A DNA stretch of 64,000 nt, from NCBI GenBank assembly GCA_028281285.1, contig JANQKF010000015.1, positions 309,011-373,010 of the forward strand, read 5' to 3'. How positions within the stretch are numbered: the first letter of the stretch is position 1; each line of letters opens with the position of its first letter. Below are positions 34,777 to 43,529 of this stretch, piece after piece. Made by a program: the position numbers and the translations under genes. Under the pieces are notes generated by a model, which did not search any database, was not told where the DNA came from, and saw only the letters and a list, made by a program, of their open reading frames with translations. This DNA comes from Cyclobacteriaceae bacterium (GTDB taxonomy: Bacteria > Bacteroidota > Bacteroidia > Cytophagales > Cyclobacteriaceae).

Positions 34777-37700
34777 ATGAAAAGAATCGTCTTTTTTATT
34801 ATCACATTTATAAGTCTTGATTTAACTCAAGCCCAGGATTTTGAAAAATATCATGATCCAATGACATCAGTTAGTTTCGTGATTGCCGATTCTTTGATGG
34901 AATTGGGAAAATCGAACGAGGCCATTCAAGTACTCGAAGAGCTCCGAGAAGTGTTGTCTACTGATGAATCACTACAAGCTGAAATTAGTCTTCGAATTGC
35001 GCAAATCAAGATTGAAAGGGGGGCGTTTGAAGAAGCCAAACCTTTATTAGACTCTCTTATTCCAAGCTTCAAGTCAAACTCGGCTATTAGCCCTATTCAG
35101 ATTTCTCGAGCCTACCGATCATTGGCAAACATTGCTGGCCGTCAAAAGGGAGACCATATTGAGACATGGAATCTTAATCAAAAAGCCTTATCACACCTAA
35201 TCGGAGAAAAACCAGAAATACTCTCGGAAAAAACTAAGGTGTACTATGGCCTTGGGCAATCTCTATTCTTTAGAAGACAATCACTGGATTCTGCTATTCT
35301 ATTGTTCAAGAAAGCCCTCAACACATACGACCTTTCAAAAGAAGAGAATCCATTTTTGCGGGCAAGCATATACCGTGAAATGGGCACAACCATGCTAGTA
35401 CAACAAGAATTTAAAAAGTCTCGTGAATATCTAAAAAAGAGCCTCGCACAAATCAGGAACATAGAAGCAAAGACCAGAAGCGAAAGGGGTATCAAATATC
35501 AAGTTTATAGCAATCTAGCGTCATGGGCATTGCGAGCGGACAGGATTGATTCTGCTCTGAATTGGGGATATGCAGCAATCGAAACATTGGAACAAACAAC
35601 AAACCCTCCTGAGTTTTTATTGGGCCAGGCCTACTCCAACATCAGCGGAAGTCTATACATGAGAGGTGATTTTTTGGAAGCCAACAAAATGGCCGATAGA
35701 GCACTTGAAATTCGGTTAAGAACTTTAGGACCTGATCACCCAAGGCTAGCATTTACTTATATTCAGAAGGGGAACATTCTTTCAGCAGGCCTAGGTCAAT
35801 ACGAAAAAGCAAAGGAATTCTTCGATGCTGCCTACCGAATTAACCTGAAAACATATGGTGAAAACTATGGAGGAAATCTGAACATCCTCATTAACCTGAC
35901 ATCGGTTTACAACAACTTAGGGCTATGGAGCGAGTCATTGATTTATGCTGAAAAAGGACTAGAGATTTCAAGAGCACTTTTTAAGACCGACAATCAACAA
36001 ACTGCCCTTTTCTATTCAATAATTGGTGAGATTTACGACAACCTCAATAATCGACAAGAGTCACTTGACCACTACAAAGCCGCAGAAAGGATTCTCTTGG
36101 AATGGTCGGGGCCAAGCAGCATACCAATTGCTGACTTCAATTACAGCTTTGCGGAATTCCATTTCCGAAATGGTGATCAGGATTCATCCAATGATTATTT
36201 GGAAAAGGCTAAGTCAATCTATGAGTCAAGTGATTTCAAAAAAACGATCAATTATAATCAGACCTTAAGCAGCTTAGCACGAAACGCGATGCAATCGGCT
36301 AATTTGGGAATTGCTTCAGAATTTATGAGGCAAGCCATTCAAGCCAATTTGAAGATAACTCGGCCCATAGCGACTATTGAGGGGGTAGGTTTGCATGACG
36401 TCTTAAGCGAGATCACTCATGTCAGAAACATCATGCAAATCGCTAAAATAGAACTCCTTAAATATGAAGCAACAAACGAGATAAAACACCTCAAAAAAAG
36501 CTTGTCGTTATTTAAACTAACCCAAGAAAGCACTGAATCTCTACTTAAATCGGGTGTCAGTGATGCTGATGTTCTCAATCTCCTTGAGATCACTAAATCG
36601 GTGGCCTCATCGGGAACACGAATTGCTGCTACTCTGTACGAATCGACCGAGCATAAAGAGTACCTAAACGATGTCTTTCAGTTTATGGAGTCCTCACGGG
36701 GAAGGTTACTCAAAATTACAAGTCTAAAGCGAGAAGCGCTTGCCTCTTCTGAACTGCCAGATGAATTAGTGAGTTTAGATCGGCAACTGGGTATCGACTT
36801 GGCCTATTATAAGAGCAAGCTCATTGCAACATCCAATTCCCAAAATCAAGTGAATAGCGCGACACTGGAGAAACGAATTTTTAACATACAACAGAAAAAA
36901 GATAGTCTGCTTAATCTGATTGAGGTTCGAAATGACAAGTTTTACGCACTAAAGTATGGTCAACCTTTGCTGACTCTGAATGAGGTTCAAAGTAGGCTGG
37001 ACTCAGACCAGGTCATTTTACTCTATCAAATCGATCAGGATGAACTTTTCACATTAGTGATTGAGTCCTCAGTAAGTACAATCCATAGAGCTGTGTTGCC
37101 CAAGGATTACCATGATTTGGTTGAAAGATTCCCTGAATACCTTATTAACCAAAACAGGGCAGAATTTGAAAAAACAACTTTGGCACTTGGACGCATATTA
37201 GTGGCCCCAGTTAAGGAACATATTCAGAAAAAATCATGGATTGTCATTCCTGAAGGCAAGATGTGGAAGCTGAACTTCGACCTGCTCAAGACTCATCCAG
37301 ATAATTACCTTATTCATGACCTATCAATCAGTTACGGCATGTCAGTGAACTTGTTGTTCAATCAAAAAGCTCATCAGAGGGCTAAAAAGAGCATTTTGGC
37401 CTTTTCATTTGATTCAGGTGATGACGAATCTCTAAATCCAGGTATTTCTCGAAGTAGTCCGTTTGTAAACCTGCCTGGAACCTCTACCGAATTGAACAAA
37501 ATATCAACATTGATAGACGGGGAGTATCTTTTTGGAGCACAGGCAAACGAAAGGGAGTTTAAAGAAAGAGCAGCCGACTTCAGCATTTTGCATCTCGCAC
37601 TTCACGGAGAAGTTGACGATCAAAATATCGATAATTCAAAACTTTTCTTTGCACCATTATCGGTTGATTCGTTAGAAGATGGTTATCTACATCCTTTTGA

Positions 37701-38139
37701 GCTCTACAATATGGAATTGAATGCCTCCTTAGCCGTGCTGTCGGCATGCAATACAGGTTCAGGAAAAATATCGACTGGCGAAGGTATCATGAGCCTTGGA
37801 AGGGCATTCCAATATGCCGGAGTAAATAGTTTACTTCTTAGCCAATGGGAAGTATCTGATGTAGTTGCTCCAAAAATCATGGAAGAATTCTACAAAAATC
37901 TGAAAATGGGAATGTCGAAAGATCATGCACTAAGACAGGCAAAGCTGACATTCATACAAAGTGCCAACAACATTTCATCAGACCCTTATTACTGGGGTGG
38001 CTTTTTTATCCTGGGAGATTCAAAGCCTATTAAGTTGGGTAACCCATTCGATTACCGGCTATGGGTAGGAGTATTGATCGTGTTTGCGCTCATAGTTTTC
38101 ATTCGATCCACTCGCTCAAGGAAAACTCGCATTCTTTGA
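34777..38139 (+). CDS. Secreted TPR-CHAT protease-like protein, C-terminally membrane-anchored
   Basis: The ATG at 34777 (MKRIVFFIITFISL) gives 1120 residues with a signal peptide at 1-20; a GTG eight codons upstream is less likely. Residues about 30-520 are tetratricopeptide repeats (for example GQAYSNISGSLYMRGDFLEA and LAFTYIQKGNILSAGLGQYE). A helical linker follows. The C-terminal CHAT domain is caspase-like, with the histidine H943 in LHLALHGEVDD and the cysteine C991 in VLSACNTGSG, then GEGIMSLGRAFQYAGVNSLL and YYWGGFFILGD. Residues about 1095-1112 form a membrane helix ending in a basic tail (RSTRSRKTR). The CHAT domain is therefore expected in the periplasm, tethered to the inner membrane. 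It is divergent from two ECF sigma modules. Confidence 0.92.
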   Translation: MKRIVFFIITFISLDLTQAQDFEKYHDPMTSVSFVIADSLMELGKSNEAIQVLEELREVLSTDESLQAEISLRIAQIKIERGAFEEAKPLLDSLIPSFKSNSAISPIQISRAYRSLANIAGRQKGDHIETWNLNQKALSHLIGEKPEILSEKTKVYYGLGQSLFFRRQSLDSAILLFKKALNTYDLSKEENPFLRASIYREMGTTMLVQQEFKKSREYLKKSLAQIRNIEAKTRSERGIKYQVYSNLASWALRADRIDSALNWGYAAIETLEQTTNPPEFLLGQAYSNISGSLYMRGDFLEANKMADRALEIRLRTLGPDHPRLAFTYIQKGNILSAGLGQYEKAKEFFDAAYRINLKTYGENYGGNLNILINLTSVYNNLGLWSESLIYAEKGLEISRALFKTDNQQTALFYSIIGEIYDNLNNRQESLDHYKAAERILLEWSGPSSIPIADFNYSFAEFHFRNGDQDSSNDYLEKAKSIYESSDFKKTINYNQTLSSLARNAMQSANLGIASEFMRQAIQANLKITRPIATIEGVGLHDVLSEITHVRNIMQIAKIELLKYEATNEIKHLKKSLSLFKLTQESTESLLKSGVSDADVLNLLEITKSVASSGTRIAATLYESTEHKEYLNDVFQFMESSRGRLLKITSLKREALASSELPDELVSLDRQLGIDLAYYKSKLIATSNSQNQVNSATLEKRIFNIQQKKDSLLNLIEVRNDKFYALKYGQPLLTLNEVQSRLDSDQVILLYQIDQDELFTLVIESSVSTIHRAVLPKDYHDLVERFPEYLINQNRAEFEKTTLALGRILVAPVKEHIQKKSWIVIPEGKMWKLNFDLLKTHPDNYLIHDLSISYGMSVNLLFNQKAHQRAKKSILAFSFDSGDDESLNPGISRSSPFVNLPGTSTELNKISTLIDGEYLFGAQANEREFKERAADFSILHLALHGEVDDQNIDNSKLFFAPLSVDSLEDGYLHPFELYNMELNASLAVLSACNTGSGKISTGEGIMSLGRAFQYAGVNSLLLSQWEVSDVVAPKIMEEFYKNLKMGMSKDHALRQAKLTFIQSANNISSDPYYWGGFFILGDSKPIKLGNPFDYRLWVGVLIVFALIVFIRSTRSRKTRIL

Positions 38140-38263
38140 CAAACTGTACAGTTCTTATTTCTGAAATGTGTAAGTGACCTTCTGTTATTCAAACAGTAGG
38201 CGCTAAATGATCCATGCTCTTTTGAACCATCAAAAGACTTTAAAAAAAAAGAGTATGTGTTGT

Positions 38264-38276
38264 GATGACCTTTTAA
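38264..38276 (+). promoter_or_regulatory. Second copy of the 13-bp GATGACCTTTTAA element
   Basis: This is identical to 34669-34681 and lies 81 bp upstream of the lipoprotein gene at 38357. A 9-bp inverted repeat, TATTCCATT (38302-38310) and AATGGAATA (38317-38325), lies between it and the start codon and may be an operator or leader hairpin. Confidence 0.35.
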
Positions 38277-38356
38277 GAGTAGACGGTATATGAAGCAAGA
38301 GTATTCCATTGAGCTTAATGGAATATGAAATTTTGTTTCATTCTAAAATTAAAATT

Positions 38357-39148
38357 ATGACTGACAATTGTCTAAACTATGAAAGGACTCCGCTTGGGAA
38401 AAAGTTCCTTTTTAAAACCTTGTTCGTATTAGTTGTACTTTTTTCTCTTTTCGCGTGTTCCGATGATACTCCGGATCCCTTAGTTGAGATTGAAAGTCCT
38501 GGCTTTGATTCAGGAGATTCTCCATATGCCATAATAGAAGGACCTGATTGTATTAATTCGGGTCATAGCTCAACCTATACGCTGAATGGTGATCTGGTGG
38601 GTATCACTAGTATTCAGTGGACTTCTGAGGGCAACATAACCATTATCGGTAGCACCACGGGTACCTCAGTCCTGGTGCAAGCTGGCGCCAATTACTCTAG
38701 TAATCCCAATGGAAAGCTAACGGCCGATATTACTTATATCGAAGGAGGTCGATCCATCCCGGTATTTCGAATTGATTGTGATGGAGTTATTATTGTACCC
38801 CAGGGAGACTGCTTGCCCGACATCTTTGCCATAGATGAAAACGGACCCAATACCACGCATAGTGCAGGAACTTTCGTTGACTTTCACCCAGCCCCCGGGC
38901 CCCAGCAATTTCCCGGAGTTCAATTTGAATGGTCTTCATATCCCCAAATACCGGGCATGACTTCCAGTGGCAGCCACATTTTAATGAAAACCGTATACAT
39001 ACCGCCTACAACACCTTCGGGAGAATATGTTGTTGTAGCACGAGACCCCGCATCTGGATGTTTTACGGCCATCGAATTTAACATAGTCAATGGGAGTGGC
39101 TCAGGTGGAGGTTCAGGCGGAGGACCTGGTGGCCAGACCGTATTTTGA
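38357..39148 (+). CDS. Exported Ig-like lipoprotein with Gly/Ser-rich tail
   Basis: The ATG at 38357 is preferred; the frame is open to a TTG at 38309, but that region holds an inverted repeat. The protein has 263 residues. It has a long lipoprotein signal (KKFLFKTLFVLVVLFSLFAC) with lipobox LFAC followed by SDD. Two beta-rich PKD/Ig-like segments follow (YAIIEGPDCINSGHSSTYTL, ITSIQWTSEGNITIIG; then FVDFHPAPGPQQFPGVQFEW and YVVVARDPASGCFTAIEF). The last residues are GSGSGGGSGGGPGGQTVF. Related PKD-like units occur in gliding-type surface proteins. No function is assigned. It may share regulation with the CHAT gene through the GATGACCTTTTAA element. Confidence 0.65.
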   Translation: MTDNCLNYERTPLGKKFLFKTLFVLVVLFSLFACSDDTPDPLVEIESPGFDSGDSPYAIIEGPDCINSGHSSTYTLNGDLVGITSIQWTSEGNITIIGSTTGTSVLVQAGANYSSNPNGKLTADITYIEGGRSIPVFRIDCDGVIIVPQGDCLPDIFAIDENGPNTTHSAGTFVDFHPAPGPQQFPGVQFEWSSYPQIPGMTSSGSHILMKTVYIPPTTPSGEYVVVARDPASGCFTAIEFNIVNGSGSGGGSGGGPGGQTVF

Positions 39149-39177
39149 TATGAGTTGAGCAGCAACGAATATTCCAC

Positions 39178-39220
39178 TTTAGAAATTGGCCTTATTAGAA
39201 AATTAGGGCCAATTTCTAAA
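39178..39220. terminator. Long bidirectional terminator between convergent genes
   Basis: A perfect 14-bp stem, TTTAGAAATTGGCC (39178-39191) and GGCCAATTTCTAAA (39207-39220), has a 15-nt loop. A/T-rich ends give U-tracts in both directions. It separates the lipoprotein gene (ends 39148) from the cupin gene (ends 39282, minus strand). Confidence 0.8.
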
Positions 39221-39281
39221 ATTTACCTTCAAGGTCAGAATTACAGGAAGCACAACAAAACTCAAAATACTTGTTCTCAAC

Positions 39282-39782
39282 TCAGGTGAATTGGTTGATC
39301 AATTCCTTCAACTCAGGATATGATTCGCTCAATTCTACCCTATCCGCCAATTCGAAATCCTCAAACTCAAAACCCGGTGCCACCGTACAGCCCACCAGAA
39401 TGAAATCACCTTCTACTACTTCGGCAGCAAACCACGAATTTCTTGGGATAATCACTTGCAAGCTCTGTTCATTCCCAATATCAACTCCAATTACTTTTGA
39501 ATAATACTCCCCTTCGGGAGAAATAATATGAATTCTAGCTGCACCTCCCTGATGATAGTGCCAGATTTCGTCAGATTGCAATCGATGAAATTTGGAAACG
39601 CTTTCGGTGGTTAGCAAGAAATATATTGAAGTTCCAAATACCCGAAGTTCTTTGTATCGATCTGGAAGAGCGGTTTTATCAATTGATTCTTTCGATCGAT
39701 AGGTCTCCTTGAAATATCCGCCTTCTGGATGTTCAATTAATCCTAGTTTTGCAATCCAATATTTTGCGTTCTTCTCCTCCAT
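39282..39782 (-). CDS. DUF985 cupin-fold protein
   Basis: This 166-residue protein matches the DUF985 (Cupin_5) family: IAKLGLIEHPEGGYFKETYR, TSIYFLLTTESVSKFHRLQS, DEIWHYHQGGAARIHII, then VIIPRNSWFAAEVVEGDFIL and VGCTVAPGFEFEDFELA. The His-rich HRLQSDEIWHYHQG segment supplies the cupin metal or ligand site. The family is uncharacterised but structurally like sugar-binding cupins. Its start overlaps the stop of the sugar-kinase gene by 1 bp, making it the third gene of the NTase-kinase-cupin operon. A sugar-related role, such as anomer handling, is only suggested by context. Confidence 0.85.
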   Translation of the reverse strand: MEEKNAKYWIAKLGLIEHPEGGYFKETYRSKESIDKTALPDRYKELRVFGTSIYFLLTTESVSKFHRLQSDEIWHYHQGGAARIHIISPEGEYYSKVIGVDIGNEQSLQVIIPRNSWFAAEVVEGDFILVGCTVAPGFEFEDFELADRVELSESYPELKELINQFT

Positions 39783-40792
39783 TAACTTACAAATTCGTCA
39801 AGTAATTCGAGCAAACGAAATTGATTTCGCGCACGAACAAAATTGTCTTGTGCTGTTTTCACTTTATAATAGACATCCCCATTGAGATAATCAGTTAGAA
39901 ATCGGATACCCATAATATATGTCATATACAAACCTCCGAATTCCAGGTTGTCAATTTCATTCTTTGTGAGTATTTCACCACACTCGTCTAAAAACGAAGA
40001 CCTAATGGTATAATAAAAATCTTCTCGAATATGGATTTTAGAAATATCTGACTCTCCTTCTGTAGTTGGAGAAAGCATTGTTCGGAGCATGTCCCCAAAG
40101 TCATAAAGCACATATCCGGGGCCAACCGTATCGAGATCAATTACATACTTGAATGTGCTGTCGTGGGTCGATAAAAGAATGTTGTCAATTTTTGTATCGT
40201 TATGACACACCCTTTTGGGAAGAATCTCCCTCAGCGCTTCCATACGCTCATTTATCCATTCAAAAGCCTGTACGCTGTCCACCAATTCCTGACAGGACAG
40301 CAATCGGTTTGCCGGATCGCTGGAAACGGCATCTTTCAATTGTTCTAAGCGCTTGTGAAGATGATGAAATTGGGGTATGGTTTCCGCAAATTGATCAGGT
40401 TGCAATCCGTTGTTCTGGAAAGTAAACTCCCCAAACCCTTTTGCCACTTCTCGTACGATATCAATTCGATCAGCCACCGATGGAGCAAACGTGGATTGAT
40501 TCAGATACTGCATTTTCCAAGCCGAATCAGCCCCAACAAGGATGTATTTTCCTTTAGAAGTTCTAAGATGATCAACGAGGATACCCGAATTAGAACTTAG
40601 CAAACCTTGCAGGTTGATCTCCATAACTTCCAAGTTTCGAAATACCTCAGTATTGATACGCTGGACAAGGTACTTCCTGACGGTAGTCCTTACTCGAAAT
40701 GTATCATTGATATGCCCACCTCCAAAAGGAGAAATTTCGAGTATATCGCCTTGAATTGCATAGTGCGCTAAGACCGATTGAATATCGATCAT
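39782..40792 (-). CDS. APH-fold sugar kinase, NahK-like (N-acetylhexosamine 1-kinase)
   Basis: This 336-residue protein has the aminoglycoside-phosphotransferase fold. The nucleotide-binding start is PFGGGHINDTFRV, followed by KYLVQRINTEVF. The catalytic loop is RVCHNDTKIDNILL (HxDxxxxN form with HND), and the metal-binding segment is VIDLDTVGPGYVLYDFGD. The GGGHINDT start is typical of N-acetylhexosamine 1-kinases, which make GlcNAc-1-P or GalNAc-1-P at the anomeric carbon. The adjacent nucleotidyltransferase (4-bp overlap) is the expected next enzyme. Substrate is inferred from motif and neighbours, not demonstrated. The gene overlaps both neighbours, so coupled translation is likely. Confidence 0.75.
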   Translation of the reverse strand: MIDIQSVLAHYAIQGDILEISPFGGGHINDTFRVRTTVRKYLVQRINTEVFRNLEVMEINLQGLLSSNSGILVDHLRTSKGKYILVGADSAWKMQYLNQSTFAPSVADRIDIVREVAKGFGEFTFQNNGLQPDQFAETIPQFHHLHKRLEQLKDAVSSDPANRLLSCQELVDSVQAFEWINERMEALREILPKRVCHNDTKIDNILLSTHDSTFKYVIDLDTVGPGYVLYDFGDMLRTMLSPTTEGESDISKIHIREDFYYTIRSSFLDECGEILTKNEIDNLEFGGLYMTYIMGIRFLTDYLNGDVYYKVKTAQDNFVRARNQFRLLELLDEFVS

Positions 40793-41679
40793 TTGATTTC
40801 TTCAGGGTAGATGCCCGAGGCAATCATCTTTTTAATCCCTTCCACCACATGAGGTTTATCCTCCTGATAGGTAACACCTAACCATGAAGCAGAAGTTGGC
40901 ACAACCTTCACAGTAGCCTTTCCTTCCTTTTTCAGATTATCTACCTCCACCGGAATGAAGCATTCTGATTTTGGATCTTGGTTATTGTCTGCCACAAAAG
41001 CCTTGAATTTTTCTTCGAACAATGGAAGCACGGCTGAAGGAAAACCCCAAAAGTTCATTGAAACAAAGGTATCGGCAGCCAATTCGTGAACCTTACCATT
41101 ATCTTCATATGAAATAGTATCACCATCTCTTCCAATCGCCAACGTTTCTTTGATACCAATGAGGTTCATATTTTCGTCTACCTCGCAGACACCGCGATTC
41201 ACAGTACCATGATCTGACAGTGTATTGGCCAATTTGTATCCCATGATTATACACTGATCGTCTGTCATTTGTTGCATGGCTTCCACCACTTCACCAAATG
41301 ATTCATGACCGTAATAATCATCCGCGTTGATGACTAGAAATGGCTCGTTGATCAAATGTTGAGCTGAAAGCACTGCATGTGTAGTACCCCAGGGTTTCTT
41401 TCTATTAGATTCATAGAGGGCAGTGTGCTCTGTGTATTCATTTTGATAAGCAAATTCCATTTTTATCCTCCCCTGGAAGCGTTCGGTATAGTGATTTTCA
41501 AACGCTTCTTTCAAATCGGTGCGAATAATGAACACCACTTTTGTAAACCCAGCCTTGATGGCGTCATGAATGGAATAGTCCATAATTATTTCACCATTTG
41601 GCCCTATACCATCCAATTGCTTATTACCTCCATATCGACTGCCCATTCCGGCTGCCAAAACCACTAGCGTCAAGTCCAT
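40789..41679 (-). CDS. Sugar-1-phosphate nucleotidyltransferase
   Basis: The start is set at the ATG at 41679 (MDLTLVVLAAGMGSRYGG), giving 296 residues; a longer frame to 41739 uses a non-ATG start. The N-terminal signature LAAGMGSRYGGNKQLDGIGP is the nucleotide-binding loop of the sugar nucleotidyltransferase superfamily. The uridylyl-transfer aspartates are in FLVINADDYYG. Supporting segments are KPWGTTHAVLSAQHLI and FVSMNFWGFPSAVLP. With the NahK-like kinase it would turn hexosamine-1-P into UDP-HexNAc. It is the first gene of the operon and divergent from the Na+ symporter across 83 bp. Confidence 0.8.
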   Translation of the reverse strand: MDLTLVVLAAGMGSRYGGNKQLDGIGPNGEIIMDYSIHDAIKAGFTKVVFIIRTDLKEAFENHYTERFQGRIKMEFAYQNEYTEHTALYESNRKKPWGTTHAVLSAQHLINEPFLVINADDYYGHESFGEVVEAMQQMTDDQCIIMGYKLANTLSDHGTVNRGVCEVDENMNLIGIKETLAIGRDGDTISYEDNGKVHELAADTFVSMNFWGFPSAVLPLFEEKFKAFVADNNQDPKSECFIPVEVDNLKKEGKATVKVVPTSASWLGVTYQEDKPHVVEGIKKMIASGIYPEEIK

Positions 41680-41762
41680 AGAATTGCTCGTAAAAAATTG
41701 AGTATTATTGTTTGTTCTATTTGGCCGCAAGATAGACAAAACACATTACTAAAACATTAATT

Positions 41763-43529
41763 ATGAACCTCGCCTCGATCGACTGGATCATCATTTTTTC
41801 TTTCTTCGCTATTTTTTTGATTATTGGCATAAGAGTCTCAAAACAGGCGGGCTCCAGCGCCAAAGAATTTTTTCTATCCGGACGAAATCTACCATGGTGG
41901 TTGATTGGGGTCTCAATGGTAGCAACTACCTTCTCTGCCGATACACCAAACCTTGTTACCGACATTGTAAGGAAAAATGGAGTTGCCGGAAACTGGGCGT
42001 GGTGGGCCTTCCTGATAACAGGAATGGTCACGGTATTTATTTATGCGAAATTGTGGAGAAAATCGGGGGTTCTAACTGATCTTGAATTCTACGAAATCAG
42101 ATATGGTGGTAAAGCTGCACGATTCCTGAGAGCCTTCAGAGCGCTCTACCTTGGAGTTTTTTTTAACGTCATGATCATGGCGACAGTGACGCTTGCCGGT
42201 ATTAAAATCGGCAGCGTACTTTTTGATCTTAAGCCAGTAGAAAGCATATTAATTGCTTCGATAGTAACCGTTCTTTACAGTTCCTTAGGGGGACTTAGAG
42301 GAGTTATACTTACAGATTTTCTCCAATTTATTATTGCCATGGTGGGCTCTGTTGGAGCGGCAATCTATGTGATGAACATGCCCGAAATTGGAGGATTGAG
42401 TAGTCTCTTAGAACATGAAAATGTAGCTGGACGTCTAAACATTCTCCCGGATTTCAGCAATCCATCCGTTTATGTGCCATTGTTGATTGTCCCTCTAGCG
42501 GTACAATGGTGGAGTGTTTGGTATCCTGGATCTGAACCCGGGGGTGGTGGATATATTGCCCAGAGAATGCTATCCGCAAAAAATGAAAAACATGCCGTAC
42601 TCGCAACGCTGCTTTACAACATAACACATTATGCTCTTAGACCTTGGCCCTGGATTATCATCGCCTTGGCATCCTTGGTCGTCTACCCGAATCTTGCCAG
42701 CATTCAATCGGCTTTTCCAAATATAGATGCCTCGATTATTAATGATGACTTGGGTTATTCTGCAATGCTCATGACGCTACCGAAAGGGCTTTTGGGCCTT
42801 GTTGTGGCTTCTCTGATCGCTGCATTTATGTCTACTATTTCAACCCACCTGAATTGGGGGTCATCTTATGTAGTCCATGACTTTTATGAACGCTTTATAA
42901 ATCCTCAAGCGTCTGAACAGCAAAAAGTAATGATGGGTAGATTGTCCACGGTGGTGTTAATGGCTCTAGCCGGAATCGTGGCTCTATTCTTGAGTAATGC
43001 CCTAGACGCCTTCAATATTTTGCTTCAAATCGGTGCCGGAACAGGTTCAATCTTTATTCTCAGATGGTTCTGGTGGAGAGTGAATGCCTGGAGTGAAATA
43101 TCAGGTATGATAATTTCATTTCTTGTGGCGATCGTTCTACAAGCCGTTGATACAGGCCTCGAAAGCCATTGGGAGTTAGTGATTGGTGTAAGCATAGCCA
43201 CATTCACCTGGATTTTGGTGACACTCTTGACCAAACCGGAAGATGGAGAAACTTTAACTAGATTTTATAACCTGGTAACCCCTTATGGCCGAGGCTGGAA
43301 TCGCTTTAAGAAGCAGGCCGCTCAAAATGGTGTTACGCTGAAACAAGGTACAGGCAAATTCAGTGCAGACCTCATGGCTGTCATTCTGGGAATCTTCATT
43401 GTCTACAGTGCCCTTTTTGCAATAGGGATGGTAGTTTACGGCAATATGACTAATGGTCTGATCCTGGGAGTAATCACGATTGCTTCCTCCTTCGGACTTA
43501 TAAGAATATGGAGGAAGCTCAGCTTCTAG
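41763..43529 (+). CDS. Sodium:solute symporter (SSS family), probable sugar transporter
   Basis: This 588-residue protein has about 14 hydrophobic helices. The N-terminus (IDWIIIFSFFAIFLIIGIRV) is followed by the SSS marker region KEFFLSGRNLPWWLIGVSMV and ATTFSADTPNLVTDIVRK. Other conserved parts are SSLGGLRGVILTDFLQFIIA and YPGSEPGGGGYIAQRMLSAK. The SSS family couples Na+ entry to uptake of sugars, sialic acid and similar solutes. Its position, between a sugar kinase operon (divergent) and a GH109-like enzyme (convergent, 4-bp 3' overlap), suggests uptake of an N-acetylhexosamine. The substrate is not readable from sequence. Confidence 0.88.
   Translation: MNLASIDWIIIFSFFAIFLIIGIRVSKQAGSSAKEFFLSGRNLPWWLIGVSMVATTFSADTPNLVTDIVRKNGVAGNWAWWAFLITGMVTVFIYAKLWRKSGVLTDLEFYEIRYGGKAARFLRAFRALYLGVFFNVMIMATVTLAGIKIGSVLFDLKPVESILIASIVTVLYSSLGGLRGVILTDFLQFIIAMVGSVGAAIYVMNMPEIGGLSSLLEHENVAGRLNILPDFSNPSVYVPLLIVPLAVQWWSVWYPGSEPGGGGYIAQRMLSAKNEKHAVLATLLYNITHYALRPWPWIIIALASLVVYPNLASIQSAFPNIDASIINDDLGYSAMLMTLPKGLLGLVVASLIAAFMSTISTHLNWGSSYVVHDFYERFINPQASEQQKVMMGRLSTVVLMALAGIVALFLSNALDAFNILLQIGAGTGSIFILRWFWWRVNAWSEISGMIISFLVAIVLQAVDTGLESHWELVIGVSIATFTWILVTLLTKPEDGETLTRFYNLVTPYGRGWNRFKKQAAQNGVTLKQGTGKFSADLMAVILGIFIVYSALFAIGMVVYGNMTNGLILGVITIASSFGLIRIWRKLSF

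Noticed and set aside
38142..38153. AACTGTACAGTT palindrome after the CHAT gene as terminator
   Set aside because: It has no loop and no proper T-tract; a short self-complementary site is all that can be said.
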